Assembly: GCF_004210375.1 (NCBI RefSeq)
Contig: NC_134837.1
Location: forward strand, 158,079,310-158,143,309
Reading direction: 5' to 3'
From: Tachypleus tridentatus
Taxonomy: Eukaryota > Arthropoda > Merostomata > Xiphosura > Limulidae
DNA: 64,000 nt
The notes under the pieces were generated by a model, which was given only the letters and a program-made list of their open reading frames with translations, searched no databases and was not told where the DNA came from. The stretch's first letter is position 1, and each line of letters begins with the position of its first letter. Below, piece after piece: positions 1-11,600 of the stretch. A program made the position numbers and the translations under genes.

Positions 1-2598
1 TTTTCACTTGAATGCGATTGTAATAGTTTATTTCAACTTTCTTATTAAAGTCTTAAAGTTGAAAATTTCAGTTTAATTTTCATTACATTTTTATTCTTTT
101 TGAAGATACATCTCTTTTGAAAGGGGATTTAGCCCTCTAAAACTACACGTGTAAATTTAGTTTTGATCGTATGTGAATTTTTAAACCCATCTGCACTATG
201 TTCTAAACTACTTTATTATTGTTTTCAATTCGCATCAGATAGTTTTCGATTTGTATGTAATTTTCTGTACGTCCAATAGTAATTTATTTCAGTGGTGCAG
301 TTGTATTAGGAAGTCTGTGATTATTTTTATTACACAATAATTGTCACCCGAAGAACAGCCTGTGAGGTTACTTATAGCAGGAATGAACTATCCAACTTGG
401 AAAAATGTTTTGCTAGAAAATAAATATCTAACACAAAATACATTTATAGTCTCGTGGTCCATTGAGCTTGGTATTTTTGTTAACAAACTATTATTTTAAA
501 ATAAATTACCATTTTAGAATTTTATGAAAAAGCGTATTTTCAACATAAATAATGTAGTTTAGTATTTATTTAGGGATTTTCAGTCTTTCTTAACATTTTA
601 AGTAACTAAACTTATTGACGTACCCTGGTGAACTCATATACCAGTATGTATTCTTAAGCCTTATTTTTCTTGTCTGAGAGAATAAGTATTGTCTCAGTTT
701 ATAACAATTTCTGATATGTTTATACATCTTCATTTTTTGTATTCCCTTTTGCATTGTCGTCTCAAAATGGATAATGCTCCTCGTGAAAGGTTTATTTATC
801 GATTACGAGACATAGAGAGAAGGTTAATGCAAAAGTAAAACTCGGTTGTAAATCTGACAAATAAGATAGTTATGTCCTAAAAAGTAGTATCTTTGTATCT
901 AATGGCAAAGGTGTTAATTTTACTAAATGTAAGCAGTTTAGCAGAATTATGATAAAAAATGCATATGCAGTTCCTCCACTGACCATTTTAATTAATCTCG
1001 GTGTATAAATAACACATATATATATATATATTTCTGAATAGTACTTAACAAATGATAAACTTCACTAGAGAACCTTTTCCAAATGTTTATTAATTTTTAA
1101 TATTTGTGTAAATATACATTTAATCACGTATTTACTAAGAAATGCTTCAACTGTACGTGTGTGTGTATATATATGGATCTACAGACGTAACCAGCACATT
1201 GTTTCTTGGATAGGTTACTCATTCTATCTAGGAGCATACAAGACTCATTGTTTCATGGTTGCAAATCTAATTTCTATACTTACTATACTTTTTATTCTGA
1301 GTTTTGTTCCTGAACGACTAAACAAAGACTACACTGCTAAGATAAAAGTCATATTTACATTTAAATTATAACATGACAAATTTTGGAGATTGAAACTTCT
1401 CAATGCACATAATCAGTGTAGAGAACTTAGTTTAACTTACTACAACTGAAGTAGACACAAACACTAGCATATATGACAACACCATGATCCAGGAGACATT
1501 AGTAACAAACAGTTTTTGTTTTGTTTTTCAGATTCTTTGGCAGTAACAAACAATTTTAACCATTATCGAATAACATCCAAATCCTTGGTTTACACATTTA
1601 AAAGGAATATACATTTCCTAGCTAAATACATAAAATGATAATCATATTTGGTAAAATATAACAGATTTATAATTAACCAAATAAACACTTCAAAAAAGTG
1701 AAACTAAATAGTAAAAAATATGACAAATCGAATCTAGGAAAAGGTACCTAGTTGACAGTCCTTATTCGATTTCCTGGTCGAACTTTCATGAAAACATTTA
1801 AACTTACATCTTTAAGAATTATTTTCACATACAAAAACACACGCTTACCTCGTCAAATAGGAGTTTGGCAATATATGTTCTGGTTTCTAGAAATACCGAA
1901 ATCCAAATTGATTTCAAAAGATCACATATGTATTAAAACAATGATACGAAATCGTAAATAAATATGAAATTAAGTCTTTAAATCAAAGAGACAGATCTTT
2001 ATAAAATTATACTGGTCTTGTTTTGTGAATATGACACAACTTCATAAAATATTTTAATGTATTTGTCAGTATTCCTTGACGAGGAAATCCACTGAAATCA
2101 TAATAATGAAACCCGATCATCTGTTTCTAATGTTGGACACGTATAAAAAAACTTTCAATGAGAAAGAAGCGAAGTTAGATCATGGCTTTGATTAAACAGA
2201 AGGGGAGGAACGAGTTGAGTAACTATATCTAAGGTTTCGCTCAACTTTAAGGTATTTATGAATAAAAATATATATTTTTAAACAAAACGATTCAAAATAT
2301 AATTATATATGTATAGGACTTAATCATTCTGGATTACATAGAAATTGCAAGAGGGAGTGTGACATTAAACAAACATAAATAACCATGTATTATATCAATG
2401 TAATTAACATTAAATAGTATATAAAACTCATACTTTTTTAGAAGTTACAATTACAAATTTAAGATAAAAATAAACTCCATAATATCAATATATTTTAAAC
2501 TGTCATAATTGCAAACAAAATGTAATTACATTAAACGAATGTAACATTATAGAATTATCGAAATATATCCGTTCTGTTCATATTTATGGGTTAATGTA
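1..2598. other. AT-rich non-coding sequence downstream of the TRIM gene
   Basis: No open frame here shows domain motifs or plausible splice sites; the longest are 70-codon chance frames. Nothing beyond the short AT microsatellite is recognisable. Confidence 0.6.
1016..1031. repeat. (AT)n microsatellite
   Basis: Eight AT dinucleotides in a row. Confidence 0.9.
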
Positions 2599-2873
2599 TT
2601 TTGTTTGTTTTGTATTTCGCACAAAGCTACGCTAGGGCTATCTATGCTAGCCGTCCCTAATTCAGCAGTGTAAGACTAGAGGGAAGGCAGCTAGTCATCA
2701 CCACCCACCCCCAACTCTTGGGCTACTCTTTTACCAACGAATAGTGGGATTAAACGTAACATTATAATGCCCCCACGGCTGAAAGGGCGAGCATGGTTGG
2801 TGCGACCGGGATTCGAACCCGCGACCCTCGGATTACGAGTCGAACACCTTAACACACTTGGCCATGCCGGGCC
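2599..2873 (-). mobile_element. SINE-A copy, full length, minus
   Basis: This is the reference description of the family. Read 5'->3' on its own strand it starts GGCCCGGCATGGCC and has an A-box-like region, then an anticodon-like CTCGTAATC, a B box (GGTTCGAATCCC type) and CCGTCGCACCAA. A non-tRNA body follows (ACTATTCGTTGGTAAAAGAG ... GCTAAATTAGGGACGGCTAG). It ends GCGAAATTCAAAACAAACAA as an (CAAA)-rich tail. It is therefore a tRNA-derived SINE, with the anticodon loop closest to tRNA-Thr(CGT). Short TTAATGTA/TTAATATA flanks suggest a decayed target duplication. Confidence 0.9.
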
Positions 2874-4094
2874 TGGATTAATATAACGCATAGGACTGAA
2901 CATTTTGCAATTTAACTCGTTAGATAAAGTTACTGTTTGTTACTCATTTTTAAAGTGACGTAGCTTTTAAAGAAAGTTTAAATATCTTCAGATACGTTTG
3001 TCGTGTTTATGAGAGTATGAAGTTTTATATACATACTTTCTTCTTTCAAAACTATAATGTTACTACGACTATTATTTACAAGGTGAGAATAAAACATAAT
3101 GACACTTAGGGAATTATCGTAGCGTTGACATTTGGATAGCCTAAATATGTTTGACAAACAAATTATTTTGTCTGACTAAACAACTCAAGAATGTACATAC
3201 AATATATAGCTATACTTCTGTCAAAACATAGTTTAAAGTCTTTGATATTAGGGTGACTAAGGTTATATTTGACAACTATTGTAGTAAACCATAATTTTTT
3301 ATCATGTATTTTGTCCTACATTTTGTAACAGTATAGCATACACATGCATATGCACTATATATTTACAAACGATTTTAATAGCTGGCGCTTTCCATAAGGT
3401 GACAAGCAGCTTGTAATTTCAGCGGGTTTTTCTAAGCGTTCTACTTTTCCTATGGGAACCACTTGACCTGTGGGAAACAAAACAACCCAATATTTAAAAG
3501 CAATTTCAAAGTTAAGTTCTTAATTTAAGTAGAGTATTTTATATTTTGTTCTAATTTACATTCAGTTTTCACGTATATTTACACATTCTAATTTCACAGT
3601 ATGTCTGAACAATTTAGATGAATAAGTTAGAAGTATAAATGCCATATATTCTTCAAGCTTAAGAATATGTTTTATTACTCCAAAGTATATTGGTAAACAC
3701 TTAAATTCCAGACTTATAAAAACTGCAAGTCATTAAACTGACAAACATTTCTTTTTCCACAACAGATTTCAATAATTAAAAGATATCATATTATTCTTAA
3801 CATATATATTTGTTGCTTTCTCTTTGTGGATGGCGAAATAACGATATGGAATCAAAATCTGTTAAAACAACCGAATACAATTTTGCATAATGATTATTCA
3901 TGGGAAATTAATGATAATAATAAAAACAAACGAAGTAGTCGCCAACATTCTGCTCAAAACGTAAACAGAAAATATTTTAACCTTTGTGATAAATATCGGG
4001 TAGTCGACTACTGTTTGCACCAGTTTTCTAATTAAACGATTGTCATCTCCAAGCCATTACTAATAATATTAAACAAAAAGAGGTTCAATGACAT
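2874..4094. other. Non-coding, no recognisable feature
   Basis: The stretch between two SINE-A copies is AT-rich with only chance open frames (for example 3826-4035). Confidence 0.55.
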
Positions 4095-4370
4095 TTGGTT
4101 TTTTTGTTTTTTGAATTTCGCACAAAGCTACCCGAGGGCTATCTGTGCTAGCCGTCCCTAATTTAGCAGTGTAAGACTAGAGGGAAGGCAGCTAGTCATC
4201 ACCACCCACCGCCAACTCTTGGGCCACTCTTTTACAAATAGTGGGATTGACCGTAACATTATAACGCCCCCACGGCTGGGAGGGCGAGCATGTTTGGTGA
4301 GACAGGGGTTCGAACCCGCGACCCTCATATTACGAGTCGCACGCCTTAACACGCTTGGCCATGCCGGACC
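4095..4370 (-). mobile_element. SINE-A copy with 10-bp target-site duplication, minus
   Basis: A full-length copy flanked by perfect direct repeats TCAATGACAT at 4085-4094 and 4371-4380, which fixes its ends. The head carries several differences from consensus (GGTCCGGCATGGCC). Confidence 0.92.
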
Positions 4371-4380
4371 TCAATGACAT

Positions 4381-5282
4381 GTGGAAATGAAAAGTTTAAT
4401 TAGGCAAGTTTGTGCACTCCTCTATAGTTCACAATCTGACACTGATGGAACGACTTCCTATTCGAGTCCTATTATATAAATGGTAAATTGAAGTGACGAC
4501 ATGTTCAGGTTGTTCCCTATTTGAAGTAATAATTTGGCGAATATTAATTATTTTCAATTTGTTTTCCACTTTGAACGTTATTTACCTTCATTACACAACC
4601 CTAACAACTCATGGAAATACTTAGAAAAGAGATGAAAAAGTTGATGAAATTCAATCTTTTACCTGTTATAATTAAATATCGTTTTTGTGGTATTTTTAAA
4701 AAATAATCTTTACGTTAGGCAAATGTAAACTTGTTATCAGTTAAAAATAGCTTTTGAGTGACAAATAATACTGGATTTAAGAGAAATGAACGCCGATGAA
4801 GCTAAAGAAAAAAAATTTTGTGTGTGTGTATGAAGAAACAAATATAATTGTTATTCCATATCTTCAACTGCGAGCTTAGTGTTTACGTTAGACATTATAC
4901 ATAAATCAGTAACCTTAGTAATTCATGTATTATGAACTATTTTATTTCATATGGTATTGTTTTGTACAATTTGAATCATTTTAGCTCTGTGGCCATTTTG
5001 AACCTTAACATATTTTTATGGAATTAAACGTTGTACTAAAACGCCAATAACAAATAACCGTAATGAACTGCACACAAAATATTTCGAATACGTATTTTCT
5101 TAAATAGCAGACCTTGTACTCGTTTATTATACTTGTCTGAATGTGTTGATAATGCTACACTTTTATTCCAAAATAACTAGGAAAATGTTTTTATTCATAT
5201 TATTTTAACACTCGTGGGTGGAAACATTTGCAACTGAAATATGTAGTATTCAAAGATATATAAAATTCTTTTTATCTGTTTG
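4381..5282. other. Non-coding sequence downstream of the TRIM stop
   Basis: Probably 3' UTR and intergenic DNA. No coding signals are visible. Confidence 0.5.
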
Positions 5283-5367
5283 TTCGTTCGTCTATCTGTT
5301 GTATCTACAGCGGGAAATCAGGGTTAGCGTTATTACTTCGTAAGCTTACCATTGTGCCATCGGGAAA
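5283..5367 (-). mobile_element. Degenerate SINE-B2 fragment, minus
   Basis: Read on the minus strand it begins CCGATGGCACAATGGTAAG, then AACGCTAACCCTGATTTCCCGC, then ACAACAGATAGAC. This matches the SINE-B2 head and B-box area with substitutions. It falls in the likely 3' UTR of the TRIM gene. Confidence 0.5.
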
Positions 5368-5372
5368 AGAAT

Positions 5373-5378
5373 TTTATT
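5373..5378 (-). promoter_or_regulatory. Candidate polyadenylation signal AATAAA
   Basis: AATAAA on the minus strand lies about 130 bases past the TRIM stop codon. Other AATAAA motifs on this strand lie near 5190 and 5124, so which one is used cannot be decided, and in AT-rich DNA the motif is common by chance. Confidence 0.25.
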
Positions 5379-5504
5379 TCAATTTTGCAATTCTGTACCA
5401 AAATAACATCTGAATATTGACAATACAGCTTCACGCTGGAACTAAATCAAAATTTCCAGAAAACACAAAGTTTTAGTAATTTCAATTAGATAGTTAAATT
5501 ACCT

Positions 5505-5657
5505 CTACTGTAGGTACTTGTAAACCTTAACACAATGGTTACCAGAATCTGCAACAACAACTGTTCCATCTGGGGTCGCTGCTAGGCCTTGTGGTCCATA
5601 AAGTGTTGTACCGTTTATGTTAACAAACGACAAAAACGATCCACTACTGTCAAACAC
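5505..5657 (-). CDS. TRIM2/3-like last exon: sixth NHL repeat and stop
   Basis: The acceptor CTTCGCTTCAG (AG at 5659-5658) is followed by 50 codons and TAG at 5507-5505. The exon begins [11 protein letters not shown], which continues directly from RIQ at the end of the previous exon, and it contains the NHL core [19 protein letters not shown]. The terminal KVYKYLQ closely matches the usual C-terminus of TRIM2/3 proteins, so the gene is complete at this end. Confidence 0.92.
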   Translation of the reverse strand: MFDSSGSFLSFVNINGTTLYGPQGLAATPDGTVVVADSGNHCVKVYKYLQ

Positions 5658-8600
5658 CTGAAGCGAAGAAAAATACTGTAATATACGTGCTAGGTACATT
5701 TAGTGGAAATATTATATTTAGTGTGAAAATAGATTAGTTAACTATTAGAGCTAAATACATTTATATTACTTGACAGGGTATGTTATTTTACTCTTCATAG
5801 TCAAGGTGAAAATAATTGCATTTAAAACAAATAAAAATAATTTTATATAGTTTCTATATTTAAGATGAATTGTTTTAATTTATTGGTGCATGAAATATGT
5901 GTATGCATTGCGATTTTACTTTAGATAAAATATTGTCTATTTTGAATAATTAAATTATTTTTATAGTTTGTATTAAATGTTTACTTCTGAGGTTATTTTA
6001 AGCCGAAAGGCTAGAAAATATCAGAACAAAGCACGCCATATATTGTTTGTTTTGAATTTCGCACAAAGCTACACGAGGACTATCTGCTCTAGCCGTTCCT
6101 AACTTAGCAGTGTAAGACTGGAGGGAAGGCAGATAGTCATCATCACCCAATGGCAATTCTTGGGCTACTCTTTTACCAACGAATAGTGGGATTGACCGTC
6201 ACATTATAATGCTCCCACGGCTGAAAACGCGAGCATGTTTAGTGTGACGGGGATTCGAACCTGCAACCCTCAGATTACGAGTCGAGTGCCTTAACCACCT
6301 GGCCATGGCGGGCCAAGATTGTTTGTTTATCCACATCATCAGTATCCTTTAAGGTGTTGTTTGGTTATGGTTTCCAAATCGTTAATGATATATTTAAAGA
6401 AGTGATCAAATTGTGAATTAATGAGTTTTTTAATGACTGTACGTGGATCATACTTAAAACTACACACGATATAAAACAGATAATACTTTAAAAACACTTT
6501 TGAGACATTTGTGAAAGACTAGATTCTCTTTGGTGAAGACGTATTAATAGTCTCTAGGAAACAACTGTACAGAATTCAAACCGTAGAAAGTTAAAAAACG
6601 ACTTGCCTGTTAAAGCCACAGTCTAATTTGTTATTGATCATTCCAGATATAACATTTAAAACTGGAGAGATACGGAGACGACAGTGTTTGTTAGACAGCT
6701 GAAAACTGATTTAAATATTTTCAACAGCTAAAAACTGATGAAACGCTTGTTGGCTAGAAAGATATTATTCATCCAGAATTAAGTACACTATTTTTAAATT
6801 TGTTTACAAAGTTGTATAGAACAAGGCAAAATTACGTACCAAGAATTTATGCTATGTTCGTGTGGAATATTGTGATAGTGCAAAGCTAAACAATAGGTTA
6901 CCTGAGTTGTTCATGCAGTAGAAAAAATCAGACATAATAAAACAAAGTATAATTTGTATAATTTGTTGTTTTTTTAATTTGAAGACTATTTCTCTATATA
7001 TTTCTTGCTCATAAGTACAATTTTGATTATTTTATGAATTTTAAAATGGATAAATAGTCAGCTACTGAGTTTGAAGAACAACCTTACCAATCAACGTTTA
7101 TTGGCTCTTTACTTTTAATCGTTTTCATTGTATCTGAATGTCTGTAAAGATTTAGAGTTGTAATTACCTTGCAGTAAGACTAGTCTTTTACAAGGTTGGT
7201 GATAATAAAGCATCTTGCTTTATGTAGTAAGTATAAGTAATTGTTTTGTTATTGTCTGATAAAACAATCGTGTTAGTAATTTAACAATAACTGTTAAGGG
7301 CATATAACGTAATAAGAAACAAATTAAAAAATACAACTAAATTAACCTGAATACGACTGTTTCCCCAGTCGGCCACCAAAATATTTTCTTGACTGTCAAC
7401 GGCAACACCCGTTGGTGCATTAAACTGCCCATTTCCCTGTCCGCTGGAGCCGAAAGTGGAAATAAAATTCCCGTCGCCATCAAATATCTTTATGCAGTGA
7501 TTATGGAAATCAGAAATCAATAACTGGTTCTTGTTATTTATTGCTACGTAATGGGGGCCTGCAAACTTCATATTTCCTGTTCCTCTTGTACCAAATTTAT
7601 TCAAGAGTTTTCCATTTTCTTGGAATATAAATACAGAACAAGCTTTATTATCAATGACTATAATGTGTCCATTCCTGTCGACTGAAACTCCTTTGGGACC
7701 GAGTAATTTTCCAACTCCTAGACGTCCTAGAAACTTTCCGGACGGATTAAATAGGCTGATCCATTTATTTTCGTAATCCGCTACAACATAGTTTCCAGCT
7801 GGAGTTACAGCAATACCAGTCGGTCTCTGAATCTGACCAGCACTTCTTCCTCTTATTCCAAAACGCAGTTTGCACTCACCTAACAAAGAAAACACCTGAA
7901 TACATTGATTGTTGCTGTCTGCTACAACGATGTGTCCAGCCTGCGTAAAGCAAATCCCTTGAGGATTACTAAACTCTCCTTTACCACGTCCTTTAGTTCC
8001 AATCTTTAATACCAAGTCGTCTTCAACTGGATTCCTTCTACGCAAGGAGATTGTAGAGGGGTAGCTAGGTGGTCGTTTTGTAGCACGTTGTCTGACACCT
8101 ATCGTCCTTGGAATTTTAGAACTGATTGGTCGATCACTGGAAGAACTGCTTTCCCCCACACAGGCTTTAACTTGGAATGGGCTTCCCCTGATGTGTTTTC
8201 CAAATAGTTTGATAACTAGTTTGTAAGTTCCTTCTCTGGTGACAGTATATACTATGTCGTAGCTACCATTCTTCTGAGCAATAACATTTGGTGTGAATGA
8301 TGTGGAAAGGTGTGTCGATATCATTTCAGTTTCAAGCAAAACATTTCCTGTTTTAATCATCTCTTTACACCTGTCTTTAGCAACAACATTAACAACAGTT
8401 GGTTTTCCTACAGCACAATGCTTCAGTCCCTCACCAGAAGCCGTTGTCTCGTCAGCAATAGCACTGTTTGTTTGGATACATCCAAAAGCTAGAATATTAC
8501 TTTTCATTATATGCAAATTTTCTCCTTCAAAAATAATATAGGTGTTTTCTTCGGGTGATTTCTTTATGGCCATTTCAGAAAATTCTTTTAATTTTTCCGC

Positions 8601-11600
8601 CATTTGCTTGTTCACCAAAAGTATTTCGGTGTCATTTCCATGAGTTAGTGCATTTTCCGTGAATTCACAGCTGCTTGCTAGAGTATTCAAACATTGTTCG
8701 AGGGATTCTCTTTGTTCCGTGAGTACTTGTTGTTTTGATCTGTAGCAGTCTTCCAGTTCTTTTAGAAGGACGGATTTTCTCATATGGATGATTTCAGATA
8801 ACGACTCAAAACAGAAGAAAAGTTGTTTTGAAAGTTCTGAATATTTTTGGGTTAAGTCAGATGATGTTAATTGCACGGCTTCAATGGCCTCATTTAAATC
8901 TGGTATCCGTGAATAAGCTTTCTGCAGAAGAGATTTCAATGTACCTTTCTGATCCTCTATAGCATCTCGTAACCTCATGGTCCCGTGGCCTCCGTGTTCG
9001 ATGTCTGTACATGTGACACAGACAGCAGTTTCGCAATCTTGACAATAAAATCGAAGAGTTTGGCGAAAGTGTTTTGGACACATAAGTGACGGGCTATTCT
9101 TACTTTTTTCCTGTTCTTCTCTTAGCGCGAGCTCGCTGATAGAAACAATCATTTCATTACAAGAAGAAAATTTCTCCTTATGCATCTCGCAGCAAGCGTC
9201 ACAGAAGAATTTGTCACATAATATACACTTTCGCACTCCGGAGATTGGCAGTCTTTATTTTGACATACAGTGGGTTGTTCTAGAATTTCCATTAAATTAG
9301 TGATAAAATCATTTGCTTGCAGCGCCGAGACGCCCTGTTTAGGTAAGATCGATTGCTGTCGACAGATGGGGCAAGTTACTGTTAAGCTCTCTGCTGGGAT
9401 GTATTGTATTAAACAGTTCTCGCAGAATGTATGAAGGCAGGGCAGGACCTAAAAAGAAACAGTTAATAAAAAAAACAGAATTATCTCGTGCTCTCGAGTT
9501 TGTTAGTAAATAAAATAATAATTCAGGCAAATAACTATAATGTATTTTAGATCATTTACATTATTTGCGTATTAATAACAACCTGGAGGCAGCTGAATAA
9601 TTAATTATATATGTATATTATTACGCTTACATAATATGCTACATTGTGCATAAATGTGTATTTATATATATATAAACGGAAATACATGTATATACAAACG
9701 GAATAACACGATCTGATGTTTTAATCACTTGGCAGTAACTGCACTATTCGTTTAATTTTTTTTTTTTCTGCAGTCTCCCCGGTGACATAACGGTATGTCC
9801 GACGACTTACAACGCTAGAAACCGGGTTTTGATACCAGTGGTGGCCAGAACACAGATAACTCTTTGTGTAATTTTATTTTTAATTACAAACAAACAGCAA
9901 TATTTTTTTCAACCTCTTGTTTGTTATCATCAAGTTATTACAATATTTAAATAACAGAAATACGACCCAGCTTTATTTTCAAATATGTTTTATTTACTAA
10001 GTCAGTGTCCCTCCCAGATTGATAAGTGGTATCTCTTTTACATTTTTAGGAATTTCTCAAATCTGATATTTGGTGGGAACCACCCAGTGGCACAGTGGCA
10101 TGTCTGCGGACTCACACCGCTAGCACCCGGTTTTGATACCCGTGGTGGGCAGAGCACAGATATACCTTTGGGTAGCTTTTTTTATTAAGTGCAAAGCTAC
10201 ACAACGACAACGGCCTTGGTTTATATCTGTGTGACTTAAAAAATAGTCCCTGCACTTTAACCTGTGTTAATGAGATTAAATCTTGAAAATTAGCAAAATA
10301 CTTCTATATACTTGATTCAGTTTCTGACCGTTGTTATGACTGGATCAAACTTTATTAAGTGCATATTTTATGGGCGGTGTTCCGTGTAAAATGTGTACAT
10401 ATAAACATACGTGTTGACATAGAAATTAGCTGAAAAGTTCTGAAAAAAAACTTATATTGGTCACGAAATACCAGTTGATATTTATCTGAGATCCATTTCT
10501 AATTGTTATTTGATATTTACATTGTGTTGTAGTTCCTTTCATTCAAAATTTTATTGAAAAAGACCTTTGAAGTGTTGTTAATATTAATATCGATAATCTT
10601 AAATAACGTTTATTAAAATAAACATGGTCCTGTCCTGAATTTGTACAATGAAAATTAATAATATATGTACATTCGCTCACGTGTGATGTGTCTGCATAAA
10701 AAAAAAAAAAAGTATTTTTAATTTGGTCGAAATAATTTATCTCTTTTCAAGCAGAAACTAGATATAATTAGTTTTAAATCTAGCCCTAAAAACGAGTGTG
10801 TGTTTGTGTGTTTTTCATTAGGCTATCTGCTGTGTTTACCGAGGGAAATCGAGGCCCTGGTTTTAGCGTTGTAAATCCGTAGACTTACTGCTGTACGAGA
10901 GGGGGTCCTAAAACCAAGACCATGTTCTGGAATGGATGCAGTGGCTCCTATTAACAGCTTATTCTCCCAATGTAAAATAATTAAAAAACGTATAGGTGAA
11001 CGACTAGTGTAGCATCATAACCGATGATAATATTGACTGTTTTCTATACTCTCATTGGGCACGCCAAACATTAGGTGAGTTTATAATAAAATGTTGCTTG
11101 ATGCAATGCGAATGTAACTAATATTTGGTTAGTAACAAAATTCGTTCTTTTTTATTATTACTGAAATTTGCGACATAGGAAAAGAAACTGAAGATAGGTT
11201 ATTTTAATAATTTCAATCACATTTCATATTATTAGTTAGTTTTTCTCATTCACGAATTACCATAATCAGATGGCTAAATGTAATACGTATTTATTAACTG
11301 AATTTCTGAAAAAAAACTTTTGAAGCTCTTCTTGCTCAAAATACAGTTTTGTATTTAATCACCACGATATAATTCAATATATAACGGGCTCAGCATGGCC
11401 AGGGGGATAAGACACTCGATTCCTAGTCTGAAGGTCGAGGGTTCGAATCCTCGTCACACCAAACATGCCCGTGAGGGCGTTATAATGTTATGGTCAACCC
11501 CACTATTCGTTGGTAAAAGAGTAGCCCAACAGTTGGCGGTGGGTGGTGATGACTAGCTGCTTTCCCTCTAGTTTTATACTACTAAATTAGGGACGATTAG

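Noticed and set aside
2760-2873. tRNA gene in the SINE-A heads (also at 38590, 39860, 44500 and 62920)
   Set aside because: B boxes are good, but each head is joined to the same SINE body and (CAAA) tail, and the acceptor and anticodon stems do not close. They are SINE promoters, not tRNA genes.
8293-8541. Plus-strand open frames across the TRIM exon
   Set aside because: Shadows of the minus-strand coding exon.
9198-9238. A 41-nt GT...AG segment (GTATGTC ... GCGAAAG, about 9272-9232) that would restore the TRIM frame if spliced out
   Set aside because: It is below the minimum intron size normally seen in animals, lacks a branch/pyrimidine tract, and would remove a cysteine-rich stretch that looks functional. 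A missing base is simpler.
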